From NCBI RefSeq assembly GCF_000327385.1, contig NW_008707882.1, positions 61,210 through 125,209 of the forward strand: 64,000 nucleotides of DNA, given 5' to 3'. Below are positions 1-13,500 of the stretch, in pieces. Position 1 is the first letter of the stretch; every line of letters starts with the position of its first letter. The notes beneath the pieces were generated by a model. That model was not told where the DNA came from. It made no database searches and saw only the letters and a list, made by a program, of their open reading frames with translations. The translations under genes were made by a program, and so were the position numbers. Origin of the DNA: Lottia gigantea. Its lineage: Eukaryota > Mollusca > Gastropoda > Lottiidae.

Positions 1-1528
1 AAGTCAAGTAACATAACAATATAAAGTCAAGTAACATTACAATATAAAGTCAAGTAACATTACAATATAAAGTTAAGTAACATTACAATATAAAATCAAG
101 TAATATTAAAATATAAAGTCAAGTAACATAAAAATATAAAGTCAAGTAACATTACAATATAAAGTCAAGTAACATTACAATATAAAGTCAAGTAACATTA
201 CAATATAAAGTCAAGTAACATAACAATATAAAATCAAGTAACATAACAATATAAAATCAAGTAACATTACAATATAAAGTCAAGTAACATAACAATATAA
301 AGTCAAGTAACATTACAATATAAAGTCAAGTAACATTACAATATAAAGTCAAGTAACATTACAATATAAAGTCAAGTAACATTACAATATAAAGTCAAGT
401 AACATAACAATATAAAATCAAGTAACATTACAATATAACGTCAAGTAACATAACAATATAAAGTCAAGTAACTTCACAATGTAAATTCAAGTAACATTAC
501 AATATAAAGTCAAGTAACATAACAATATAAAGTCAAGTAACTTCACAATGTAAATTCAAGTAACATTACAATATAACGTCAAGTAACATAACAATATAAA
601 GTCAAGTAACTTCACAATGTAAATTCAAGTAACATTACAATATAAAGTCAAGTAACATTACAATACAAAGTCAAGTAACATTACAATACAAAGTCAAGTA
701 ACATTACAATATAAAGTCAAGTAACATTAGAATATAAAGTCAAGTAACATAACAATATAAAATCAAGTAACATTACAATATAAAGTCAAGTAACATAACA
801 ATATAAAGTCAAGTAACATTACAATATAAAGTCAAGTAACATAACAATATAAAGTCAAGTAACATTACAATATAAAGTCAAGTAACATTACAATATAAAG
901 TCAAGTAACATTACAATATAAAGTCAAGTAACATTACAATATAAAGTCAAGTAACATTACAATATAAAATCAAGTAACATTACAATATAAAATCAAGTAA
1001 CATAAAAATATAAAGTCAAGTAACATTACAATAGAAAGTCAAGTAACATTACAATATAAAGTCAAGTAACATAACAATATAAAATCAAGTAACATTACAA
1101 TATAAAGTCAAGTAACATAACAATATAAAGTCAAGTAACATAAAAATATAAAGTCAAGTAACTTTAAAATATAAAGTCAAGAAACATTAAAATATAAAGT
1201 CAAGTAACATAACAATATAAAGTCAAGTAACATAACAATATAAAGTCAAGTAACATTACAATATAAAGTCAAGTAACATTACAATATAAAGTCAAGTAAC
1301 ATAACAATATAAAGTCAAGTAACATTACAATATAAAGTCAAGTAACATTACAATATAAAGTCAAGTAACTTCACAATGTAAATTCAAGTAACATTACAAT
1401 ATAAATTCAAGTAACATTACAATATAAAGTCAAGTAACATTACAATATAAAGTCAAGTAACTTTACAATATAAAGTCAAGTAACATAACAATATAAAGTC
1501 AAGTAACATTACAATATAAAATAAAATA
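1..1528. repeat. Minisatellite, 23-bp unit, about 66 copies
   Basis: A tandem array with unit close to TAACATTACAATATAAAGTC plus AAG fills the start of the window and continues past its left edge. Units differ by a few substitutions, such as ATAACA for ATTACA and a TTCACAATGTAAATTC variant seen several times. The recurring variant suggests spread of multi-unit blocks. No coding potential is seen. It lies upstream of the first visible exon of the plus-strand gene, so it is probably intronic. Confidence 0.95.
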
Positions 1529-1689
1529 GGGAAGAGAAATTTATCAATGCAAGAAATGTTATTCAATATAAATACATATTATAATAAGCTTGGAATAAGG
1601 TTAGAGTATTATATATTGTTAAAGTAATAACATTATAAAGTTAAAGTAATTCACAAATTGAAGTTAATGAAGTTAATTACCTAATACAG

Positions 1690-2165
1690 TTAAGTATTTT
1701 GCAGAATAAAGTCAAAGTAATTCATAAATTGTAGTAAAGTTAAAGTAATTTGCAGAATAAAGTCAAAGTAATTCATAAATTGTAGTAAAGTTAAGTATTT
1801 TGCAGAATAAAGTCAAAGTAATTCATAAATTGTAATAAAGTTAAGTAATTTGCAGAATAAAGTCAAAGTAATTCATAAATTGTAGTAAAGTTAGAGTAAT
1901 TTGCAGAATAAAGTCAAAGTAATTCATAAATTGTAGTAAAGTTAGAGTAATTTGCAGAATAAAGTCAAAGTAATTCATAAATTGTAGTAAAGTTAGAGTA
2001 ATTTGCAGAATAAAGTCAAAGTAATTCATAAATTGTAGTAAAGTTAGAGTAATTTGCAGAATAAAGTCAAAGTAATTCATAAATTGTAGTAAAGTTAGAG
2101 TAATTTGCAGAATAAAGTCAAAGTAATTCATAAAGTAGTAAAGTTAAAGTAATTTGCAGAATTAA
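1690..2165. repeat. Minisatellite, 51-bp unit, about 9 copies
   Basis: Direct repeats built around AATTTGCAGAATAAAGTC and AAAGTAATTCATAAATTG occur every 51 bases. Because 51 is divisible by three, the minus strand stays open for about 96 codons as a 17-residue repeat; this is an artefact of the period. The short motif AAAGTCAA(G/A)TAA is shared with the adjacent 23-bp array, so the two may have a common origin. Positions 1529-1689 between them are AT-rich with no clear structure. Confidence 0.9.
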
Positions 2166-2299
2166 GTTAAAGTATAGTTAAAGTAATTTTGATCAGAGTA
2201 AAGTAGAACAGAAGAAAGGAATAATGTTTCAAAATAATAAAGGAGTAATTTACAAATTATATCTCAAATGTTTCTAACATAACGACCGTTTATTTCCAG

Positions 2300-5200
2300 T
2301 ATTAAAGAAAAAGACGAAAAGGAAAGAATGAAATTACCCTCAATTACCAATCGAGTTAAACAACATAAACATGGTGTCAAGGACTGTGACTGCCCAGATT
2401 GTTCACAGAAGAAAGCAAGAAGTAAAAAGAGGAATAAATTACCTAAGATAAAAGGTGCTGATGGAGAATCTGATACGGGTGAGATGAGTTTAGGAAACAC
2501 AATGCATGACTATTATGGGATTGTAACGAGTTTTGGCTTTTTTATGCTTATGGTGGGTAGTGATGCATCGATTTGCACCATTCAAATTTTCAGTTGCTCT
2601 TACTAGTGGGGGTACATGGGATTTGGCTATTTGAATTGAATCGAATTGAAAAATTTGATTTTTACAAGTTGTTGCCTCAAAATATGTGTTATAATTTTCT
2701 TTGGGATTGCCCTCTAAGACGCCCTATAGGAGGCTTGTGCATATGGCGCTTTTACAGAGCTGCCACATTTTGAATCTCAACTTTGACAGTTGTCCACCAT
2801 TAAATCAGATTGTACCTATTTGTACCCTTGTCTCAGGTGACTGCCAACTTTTATCTTTATCACGATTCTAAAGATGGAAATATATATTCTATATTCATAA
2901 AGCATTCAGCGTTAGATGTAACAATACAATTTTTATAAGGAAAAGAATCAAAGCGAAGATGTTTGAGCTCTTCGAGCTTCCTTTTGATCCAGAGAACCAA
3001 TTTGACTATTTGTACTATTTATTTTCCAGAGGATTATTCGTATGAAAGTAATAAATTGCAATGGTTATCAGAGCAACAACAAGAAAAGTTATACGTATTC
3101 CCTGGTTATATACCACCAAGACTCATTGTAAGTCAAATTAAGGTAGACTCTCGATTCAAAACTGCTTATCTGAGCGCTCATTCCGAGAAATTGGCAGACT
3201 ATTAGCATTAAAAATCCGTTCAAGCAAAACAATTCCAGTAACCACAAATCTCGTCCTAAGCATGACTAAATCGGGAGTAATAATTCTACAAAAGTGGACT
3301 TCTCAAACTCAGAAATACCATTAGGTGTTTCGGAAAGAGTGAGCATGATCTGCCTCGTGCACGACACTCGCCACAACTGAAATCGTGAACTGGATTCCGA
3401 TTGTGCAGAAAGAAGATCAGATTTAAAATTTGTGTATACCTAGGCTCGTGTATGGTATTTTACCCGGAAAGCTTTCTGTCCTGAGAATAGAACATGGGCA
3501 ACGGTTGGAAACATTGAATTTTCGGTCGTCGTTGCGACCAGGTTGACTAAATCCAGGGATTTAACAGATTCTTCCAGACACCACCGGTTGCGTACAGCAG
3601 TCGTTGAAATTCAGTTGCTTTCAGATTTTGCAAGTCGAAAGTCGACCTTAGCCACCCTTTAATATATCAGAAAAATTATATTTTAATAATCCGTGCTTAA
3701 AGAAATATGGGAATAAGGTCCATTTACTTTACAAAAAAAACGTTCTCAAATTTCTCACATATTAACTAATTATATTCATTAGTAACATTCATATGTAGGA
3801 TGCACAGGAAATAACATACATAATTTTGCATTAGTTCTGCATGAATTTGTATTGTCCACAATGCAGGGCGTTGTCCCATTGTTCCTAAAAAAAAAGTATT
3901 GAGTCACACACCCGTCATATCTCAAATTTATTTGTTCTAAAAATGCTTAGTAAAAGTTTATTGTGATATTATGCTAGAATGAATTAATGTTTCAATACTT
4001 TCCAAAATACCACAAAGATCATAATGTTATGCAAACAATATCTCACACATACATTACGTTATGTACATGGCATTTCTCTTGTATATCTAAAGCGAATCGT
4101 TTATATTCCAGTTGATGTCTTCCAAATTGCATAAAATACACGGTGTAGAGAACATGATAAGAGAAGATACAAAAGGCATTATACCTATTGAATATGTAAG
4201 TCAACCTTCGGGTTTATTTTAACTAGTATTAGGGTTATTTAGACGAGTCTCAATAAAAGCACCGGCGTAGGTCACAAAGCAATGGATATCTAGTGTTAAA
4301 GTGTTTAACTACCTATATGTATTATTTTTTTTTAAAGAAAAGTACAGTTTAGGAGTACATGTAATTCAAACATAGCAGCAGGTTCAATGTCAGCAAGTTG
4401 TGACCGAAACTGAAATTTGAATATGATCATGACTATCTTAACTATTTTTAAATCTTCTAAATCATAAATATTGGATTTTGAAGACACCGCTGTCAATCTG
4501 ATGTTATTTTGTTTTTTTAGGATTTTGCTAAATGGACATTTACAGACTTAATCGGTTAGTATAGTTTTATATTTCTGACGATTAAGCTACACCGTTACCC
4601 TATTGAGCAATAGTACGCTCCAGATAGCTTGAGGGGACCTTTTAGAAACTAGTCTTTGATAGGTTTCAGAGTTATTAATAAATTTAGGATGAAATTTTAG
4701 GGTTAAAAGCTTAAGTTACTAAATTAACTAGGAATTACAACTAGGCATTGACTTTTTCAGATGCTGTACATAAAGCATTGAATGACTACCACTTTGGAAG
4801 CAGAGCGAGATCTATATTATTTCTGTGTCAGGTAAGAAATCATTAGGGTATTATGCTGTTGTCACAAAAAGTTGAAAGTTTTCAATAAATAATCAAATGA
4901 GGATATTTTCCAAGAAGACAATCGATGCGTCCAGTCAGAATACCACATTCTTCTGACTCAATTGAAGTCTCACAATCTTGACTAAATGGGCAATTGAGTG
5001 TGTTTTCCACGTAGGAATATTTATGCGTCCATTTAAGTGTTCCAGAAGATTAACCATATCCTCTTAAATCTAATATAAGAACTTGATGTTACAGGGTGGA
5101 CCAGGTTACGCTTATATTCTGAGAAATTTTGTAGCTACACCACAGAAATTACGACGAAAGGATTTCAAACCGTTAGTACAGTAAGTTATCTAAATAAAAT

Positions 5201-7122
5201 TAACTACACGATTTGTAGTGCAAATCCACAACATTACTCTATACTGCTTTGCTGAATGCCCATATAGTCCACAGCTTATAGTCACTAGCCAATCTCTTTC
5301 GGTGATTTAATTTTTAGATTGATAAACGGTGTTGTATTTCATTGAATTATCTCGTACAGTCTTTATTGATAAATGTTTTCCAGTTTCTTCAGAAAGCTGG
5401 GATGTTATTTAAGTAAGTTAGACCATGAGGATACTGCTATACATTTTCTTGGATTTGATATGGAGGATAATAAACAAGGAAAAGACGTGAGTATCGGGTT
5501 TTATTAGCATTATCTCCCAGAAACAATAGTCAGTGCCAAAAATTTCAAAACATTCGAGTCGAGTCGAGTGGGCAAACTGCGGAAAGATCGCCCCATGATA
5601 ATACAACTGAGTAAAAATTTACTACCGGAAGTAATCAAGTTGTGATACTGAAAATGATCAAAATATAGAGGAACATGTTGATCTCCTGGTATGGATACAC
5701 TTGGGTAGAATACACAAGTTATATAGTGATTTTATTATATACATTAATTATCTTGTTATCTATGGTAGCTTCAAATAATTGGTATAGTTCAGATAGCAAT
5801 GTAGTCTAGAAATAGGTACTATTTGGAATCATCTCCTTTCTATTAGCAGTAGAGCATCTCAGCATAAAACATATTTCTATATCGATGTCTTGGTTATCTC
5901 CCCTTAAGCATACCCCAAAGTGAGTTGAAACATTTTTTATCCATGTATCGTCAAGCCATGCGAGACTCTAAAATATATTTGACTGTGAGATTAACTATGA
6001 AGAATACAGATCTAATATAAAGTTGTAAATATATTTCAGCTGATAAAGACAATCAAACAGAGTTTATTACCCAACCAAGCAATGGTTGAAGCACCTAATG
6101 AAAATACAGCTGAAGGTAAGTAAATTATTTTCATCGTTGACATAGTGCACAATACATCAAGTAGGGCAACTAGTAGTAGGTAGTAACAGTAAAAGTTATA
6201 TGGGCGATGAAAGCGGCCCCTTCGCATATTTCAAATTGACAAGGGTTTGTCGGGATTTAAAAAGAATTGCTAATCAAAGAACAAATTGAATAGCAAAGGG
6301 GGTATTTGAACTCGTATTTTACAATTCGTTTGAATAGTACCTTAATTCCAAGTTGATATGGTCATTGTTTTTTATTTTCGACACATACTTTTATCGTGTT
6401 TTTTATTGTTAATCAAAATCCCGTCCAAAATATGTCAAGATTATTAAAAGTTGTATAGTAGTACTCTCCAAAGAAAAGTACCGTCACATTAGTCTTCCAC
6501 AATTTAGTTTAGATAGGGTCATTGTTTTATACATGTCTTTTGTTATTTCAGAGAGAGCTATAGCTATCTTGTATTTTAATCCTAAAGAATATTATGCGTG
6601 GAAAACTGGTGATGAGATAGAAGAGACGCCGAGATCGTGGTCATCTTTAGCAGGTAGAATAGACTGAGTGCAATAAAACCACAATCTTAGTAATTATATA
6701 AATTAGTTGAATTCCAATAGGTTATACAGCGTAAAATAGTAGTAATATATTAGCCACTCAGAATTTAAGGTAATGAAATTTGCAAATATAGGAATTTAAA
6801 TGTGGCAGAGTTCAATAATGTTTCGATGGTTGTTAATAATTAACTGCTCATTATATATGTATATAGTTGTTTTCGATGTAAATAGCCCAGTCCTACATAG
6901 CCCAGTCCTACGCTGACATTTGTAAAATAATACTGTCTTCCATAACATTTGTCAATTTGATCAATATATTTCACATAGCGCCTTTGTGTTTGTTGAACAT
7001 AAATTGTATTTTGTATTAGTAATTGTATTTTTGTATTATACAAATGGGTAGTGCTGTAAATTAAACTGTATTAGAAATTTGCAGGTGTGATCCTTTCTCA
7101 ACTTGAAGCTAAGTTAAGATAG
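2300..7122 (+). CDS. Unrecognised gene, 3' part; C-terminal domain resembles DUF4347/CHAT-like fold
   Basis: Ten phase-consistent exons: 2300-2478, 3030-3127, 4112-4195, 4521-4554, 4761-4831, 5095-5180, 5384-5486, 6040-6115, 6552-6653 and 7085-7122 (stop TAG). Each has AG before and, except the last, GT after. They encode 289 residues; the first base completes a codon from an exon I cannot find, so the gene is 5'-partial. The first exon is lysine-rich with a cysteine cluster (CDCPDC). Exons 4-9 form a compact domain containing RSILFLCQGGPGYAYILRNF and later AIHFLGFDMEDNKQGKDLI. The order (hydrophobic strand, small-residue turn, then strand and acidic loop before a helix) resembles DUF4347 and related caspase-like folds. 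The expected catalytic His is Gln and the Cys is Phe, so any such domain would be inactive. Function unknown. Confidence 0.75.
3195..3365. repeat. Dispersed repeat E, copy 1 (intronic)
   Basis: This segment shares ordered blocks with 20165-20345: AAAAATCCGT, AAATCGGGAGTAA, GTGGACT and AGGTGTTTCG followed by AAAGAG and AGCATG. Spacing is similar but there is clear divergence. No terminal inverted repeat or coding sequence is seen, so the class is unknown. It lies in the intron between the second and third visible exons of the plus-strand gene. Confidence 0.6.
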
Positions 7123-7558
7123 ATAGAGACTGTTACATCTACAATTTTACCACTAGCAGGACTGTTTCAGCAGTGAAATGCGCCTTGCTTTTTGATAATG
7201 TTTCAAATGAGTCAACTGATACAACTTTTACTCTAGACTTTGCCATGCTTTGGGGGAGATTTTGATTAACGAAATTGTACGGTTTTTTTTATGTCAATGG
7301 GTAGTTATTTTTAAAGGAAATTTACCATAAAATGATTACTACTAGGCATTATTCATTTACATATATTTACAAACAAAATAAAATACAATAATTGTAAACA
7401 AACATACAAATGATAATATACAAACATCAAAATTTTACCCTTATACAATTCTTATACTATTAACAAATATGTAAAACTTAACAGAGAGCTGATTTGAACA
7501 TGATTCAAATCTATTTATAGGCTATAGATTTTCTTCAATAAGTCAATCAGCCAAATCT
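7123..7558. other. Tail-to-tail intergenic spacer
   Basis: This 436-bp AT-rich spacer separates the stop codons of two convergent genes, so it must hold both 3' ends. An AATAAA at 7377-7382 is a possible polyadenylation signal for the plus-strand gene. I saw no canonical signal for the minus-strand gene just past its stop. Nothing else stands out. Confidence 0.5.
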
Positions 7559-10500
7559 TTATCCCCAATCAGGATGGATCACATAATCATGTGGTGTAGG
7601 TTCGTGTGGTCTGGTGTACATAGAACTGGTATTATTAACAGGGTCCCAATCTTTATACTGGGGTAAATGATGCCATGTAGCATGCATCCATCTATTATTA
7701 CGAGTTTCAGCATCTTGAAGTCGAATATATTTCATTTTAGAACACAGATCGTCTGGCTCGTCACCTCCATGTTTTCTGAAATAAAATAAAAATGTTAAGT
7801 GTTTTAACATTGTAAAAAAGTGGACCTTATCGGGATAAGATCAATGCTAATAGGTTTGGCCAAGGAGAAAGGGTGCTTAACTGTGAGCCTAAGATGTTAT
7901 TCTTGTCAAAACGTAAGATGCTTTTTAACATTGCAAGATTCGTCTCCAATTTCGGAGTTACAGTATCTTGTGATGGAAAAAGCAACCACATTGACTGTTC
8001 CATCTTACCTAACTTACCTTCTTATTAATTTCAAGATTCCCTCAATTCTAATCTGTTTCTCTGTATCAGGTAAATTATTATTGTCTAATGTAGCAAACAG
8101 TTTAATAGCCATTCTGCGGTCTGAAATTACAACATGAAACATTTATTATACCCCTTTAATAGATATTGTTCTGTTCGTTTTAAAAACCAATTTCGGCCGA
8201 TAACTTAGGTCATTTACACAGCTAAAATGTAATAACCTTAAAAACAAAAATCGAAGATATTTGAGTAAAAGAACAGGTGGGCTATTAAAGAGTAACAAAC
8301 AATGAAAGTTTAATAATGGAATAAATGGATACATTTCGGGATGTTATTTGTAGATGTATAATGACACTAAATATCCTCCTTGATCTTAACTGAAATACAT
8401 ATGAAGCCTCTTCTGATCATCAATTCAGAATAAAAAGAACAAATAAAGATCTCCTACCGGCTTCAGTGGCAGATTCCAACCATTTATCCACCATTTTCCT
8501 GGCTTCTGGATCTAAAGTTTTCCTAATCCTATTTACCATGATGTGTTTTTGGTCATCATGTGTTCGTAAGGCTTGAGCTTTAGATTTCTTAGTAACTTTA
8601 GCCTTTTCTTCTTCTGCTCTCCAAATATCTACACTGGGCTTTTTCTACAATTTAATCAGTTAATCTATTTGTCAATTTTATTTTTAGGTTCGGGAATCAG
8701 ATTGATTTTTAAGGAAAAGGGATTGTTGGAGGTTAGTCTAATAAACCAACATGCACATCATAAAGCTAAGATCAAAGATTATAGAAAGAACTGAATGATA
8801 ACAAATAATCTTGAGATTAACTTCGTAAGTTGCATGCTAAAATAACTCTTAAAACCATAGAGAAGTCAACTTAATTTGATGAGGCCATTAGAAAAATTCT
8901 TCAATTTCAAATCCAAAGAGACTGGTTGAACCAAGTCCACGGGCCTCCACCATAACGGGGCACTCACACCCACAGAAGAAAATGCAAGATAGCATCAATA
9001 TGTTACAAAACTTCCCGGAGAATGGGACGCAACCCACTAAAGTCCACGGTCTACCACTCATCTAGTTCAGCCACTGAGAGGCAAAGGACCTGACTTACCT
9101 CCCGAAATAAACGAGCACTCTGAGCGGGTGTACCAAGAGCTCTGGATGGTGTTCGTTTCGGTCTGCTGCTCATGTGGGTAGCCGGTCTTATTTGATCTAT
9201 ATGTTTTGATAAATTTATTTCTGGTACTGAAAACAGACAGTTGAACAAATTGTATTTGATAAATAGCGAATGCGTCATTGCTAAAAACCTAGATTGGCGA
9301 TTGGCGACTTTAAGGTTTTAGGGATACATTGATAGTATATTGAATGGAGAACCAAGGGCATCGAGGTTATTTATCATGCTCCTACTTCCGCGATGCCATG
9401 TTATAAACAAAGCAGATCATCATTGTACGGAGCCCATACGTAACCAATGGGTTGTTCAAAAGGTTAATGGGGTTACAAATGATTACACAGAATTTATTTG
9501 AAATTAGATGAAAAATATGGTCTCCTTTGTGCTCACATACAAATTGTAAATTTAAGCTTAAAATCACAGGAGAATCAGCCTTACTTTACTCCTAGGAAGT
9601 AACAGGGACATAGTCAATTATTGGATTTACCAACTGATAGACTAAATATTATTTTTCATTTTCAGAATTAAAACGGAGGGTTCGATTACCGGTCGGATTT
9701 CCAATCTGGAAAGTTCAAGCGCTAATAATTAGTCGTCATTGAAGATTTGTTTTGGGTTCAATGAAATGAATTGGAGGAGAAATAATGGACAACTAATGGA
9801 CACGAGTCTGAGTAATATCCTACTGCTTGTAGCTACTCAAGAAATAGCGCTTAGAATTATCAGAAATTAGTCAGCTAGAATACTAACGTGTGGAATGTCT
9901 GGCTAGTTTTTCTGGTTCCTGTAAGGACTGTCTAGATGGCACCACACTCGATCTGTCTGAAATTCAAAATAAAACAGATTAGTTATAGTAATAATTTTCT
10001 TAATTTCAAATTCATTTGAGTTTCTATCATCGGCTGGAAAGTATTTGACAGGCATATATTGACTATTTGACTATATAATTTGATAATCATACAATATATG
10101 ATACATAATAGGCCTACCTACAATATGCAATCTTAAAAATACTATCCGCGAGAAACTATAACAGGATACAATGTGTATAAAGGACTAAATTATAACACCA
10201 AAAGTAATTATATTTTTTTCATATTTGGTGAGTTTGGTTGGACGGACTAGGTTCAGCAAAAAGATCATATCAATGTTGAACTGCAGAAGCATCATTTGGA
10301 ATGTAAAGTTTTCATTTTTTGTAGATTGTAGGCTTTTCATTTTGACTGACTTCTGGATATTGGAAACCTATTTCTACCGCAAATAAATGAAATTCAATTA
10401 AATAACAACACATAATTTTCTATCTTCTTCTCGTCCTTTTCGGAACTATTTACCCAGACCAATCGAAAACATGCGTTCTAAACATTCTTTCACATGAACG

Positions 10501-13500
10501 AAATGTATCCGCAATTTTACGAAATATTCACTGAAATTGAATGTTTGACGTACTGTAGTCCATTAACCTTTATATCAGACGAAACAAATAGGCCCGAACT
10601 AATGTATTGCGTGATTTGAAATCAAGATAGTTAATTTAGTGTACTAAGTCAATCCGTCTCAAAACATTTCCTTCGTTAATTTTCTATGCCATATTTATTT
10701 CGACTATAGAAAGTACATCTTCACAATGCCAAGCCAATACGAACTTTACGTCTAATGTTAAGCTATTACGAACTGATTCTGATACATTGACTGCAATAGC
10801 CACCTTACTTGTATCGGAAACGTTTTTAAATGTTGCGATTCGATTGGATTGTACGTAAGCGAATACAGCATTGTAAACAATAAGTTATAAAGTTGTTAGT
10901 CTTTCTTACGCGGGCTCTGAATGGCTGCAAAATCCAATCAAATCGTTACATTCCGTGACACCAGAAAGGTGGCTATTGCAGTCAAGGTATAAGACACAGT
11001 TCGTAATAACTTGACATCGTGAAGGTGTTAGAAGTACGAATTGATTTTACCTAATTTTTGTAAATTATACAAACAATTTGAGCTAATCAACTGTCTCGGA
11101 TAATAACTTCTAAAGTGTAATGGTGCGATAGTAATGTTGGTCAAACGAAGTATCTCATGCTGTTACGCCACATCAAATTACGGTATGTCTTAATGACGCG
11201 TTTTCCAATATCAGGAAATATCTAAAACGTTATTTCAATTCGCTTTAAAGTATTCGAAAAATTTGACTTTTTTGATTTTTACGATTGTGACGTCATCTGC
11301 TCCTTATTCCTAAAATTGTAATGGCCGAAATATGCAATATGATTGTCCTTTTTGCAATGACAACTTTGTAACAAGGTCATTTTGACAGAGACCACTTTGT
11401 AACAAGGTCATTTTGACAGAGACCACTTTGTAACAAGGTCATTTTGAGAGAGACCACTTTGAAACAAGGTCATTTTGACAGAGACCACTTTGTAACAAGG
11501 TCATTTTGACAGAGACCACTTTGTAACAAAGTCATTTTGAGAGAGACCACTTTGAAACAAGGCCATTTTGACAGAGACCACTTTGAAACAAGGTCATTTT
11601 GACAGAGACCACTTTGAAACAAGGTCATTTTGACAAAGACCACTTTGAAACAAGGCCATTTTGACAGAGACCACTTTGAAACAAGATCATTTTGACAGAG
11701 ACCACTTTAAAACAAGGCCATTTTGATAGTGACAACTTTGTAACAAGGCCATTTTGAGAGTGATAACTTTGAAGCAAGGTCATTTTGATAGTGATAATAA
11801 TGTCACAAAGTAATTTTGAGAGTGACAACTTTGTTACAAGGTCATTTTGATAGTGACAACTTTGTTACAAGATCATTTTGATAGTGACGGATAGAGGTCA
11901 ATATGACCTCTGAGAGCTCAGATAATACCCTCTACTCTCCACGTATGTTTAAGGCTTTGTGTGGCACTAACCTCTCGACGACGGACTCTCTAAGATTCTG
12001 GCTGGTATCTTCCACTGCATGAACATCTGAAATGTATAATAAAATTCTTAACAGGAAGTGAAAAGATCATCAACAACGTAGATAACATAGAAGAACACTG
12101 TTTTAAAAAATGTTGTAGATGAGACAGGCATATTTTCATTTATATATTTAAAGTTAATAAATGGGGCCTTTGAGACATATATTATTTCACAATGTATAAT
12201 ATTGCGAAATAACTCTTGGTAACATATACTTGCATAGTCTTGTATTAATGCAACCAGTATAAATCACTGGGTTCCAAAATTCAATCCAATTGGACCTACA
12301 AGGCGTATCTTATAACGAACGATTGGAGGCATCAATGATGGTTAAGACAAATCAAGAATATAAGCAAAAAACTGTGTATTTGAAATACTCCTTATTTTAG
12401 CATAAAAACACTGATATGCGATGCTTCATCTGGAGATTGTACGCATAAAAACAAATGTTGCAAGAGATTCCCTTCAATAATGTTTACGTCCATAGGCTCA
12501 ACATTGTGAATGGGGATCGTGGACTTGAGTGGGTGGAAGCTGTTCTCCCTTGTAAATAGTTTTTAACATATGCTCTCCTGCTATTTTTTTTAGTGGTGGG
12601 GGCTCGTGTACTTGGTTTAACAAATCCCTGGTAGTTGAGCCACTGTAGTAGCATTGTGTTCAGTGGCGGAGCCAGGTTTACGTTCGAGGAGGGGGGGGAG
12701 GGCGAAATATCTGAGATTGCCCGAATTTCTAACCCAGTTATAAGATTTTTGCCCGAAAAACTTGATTTAGGGCTGCTGACCCCTCTGCCCCCACTGATTC
12801 TGTTCATCTACAGTATGTAAGAACAGTCATGTCGTTGAATACGTTACAGTAAAAAAGTGTACTTCATTAAAAATCTTACCCTGAAATATTAATTTATCCA
12901 ACTATTCAATCAAGATTATTATCTGTTGGTTATTTATTTCTAATATCCGAATTCATTTACAGTTAATATTAAATCGTCTTCAAGATTATCTTTCAAACTT
13001 TAGATCGTAACTATAGAGACTCGAGTGATAACAGGCCCCTTCATAGATTATTCAATAGTTCGACCTTACATGCCAAAATACATGTAAACATATTGATATC
13101 CATATAATGATTTTAAAAATTTGGCGTATTTGGTTTACTATCAAATTTCTTACCTAGATTAATCTACTATAGTTCAAGTTGAAAACACGAATAAGAGGAT
13201 TTGTTTTAAGGTGATCTTATCTATTGTAGTCCCGTATGTCACACATGATATTTTCAGAAGATATTATTAATTTGGTTTCTAATCCGTATAATTTTACACT
13301 TGAACAAAGCTAAGTCAAGTAAATCGTAAATATACAGTACTGTGTCTTATATTTAACTCGATTAAAGAGACTATAATAGTGATATTGTGGTGATACTCTT
13401 TAGTACCACAAAGATTCTCATCTCGTGTGAAATTCCACAGAATACATTCAGTGGTGCACGATGCATTATTTGCAAAACAAAAACTCAGAAACAGCTAGTT

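Noticed and set aside
1-1528. Telomeric or centromeric satellite
   Set aside because: The unit is unlike TTAGGG-type telomere repeats, and the array is short with a gene right next to it.
1841-2131. 96-codon minus-strand ORF of identical 17-residue repeats
   Set aside because: Reads through a 51-bp tandem array; no start context or other gene evidence.
2562-2600. Match to the inner arm of foldback family A (GATTTGCACCATTCAAATTT)
   Set aside because: Only about 35 bases match, with no ends; too short to call a copy.
12484-12820. Antiparallel ORFs of 107 and 61 codons
   Set aside because: They overlap a GC-rich stretch that looks like a transposon end; no conserved protein seen.
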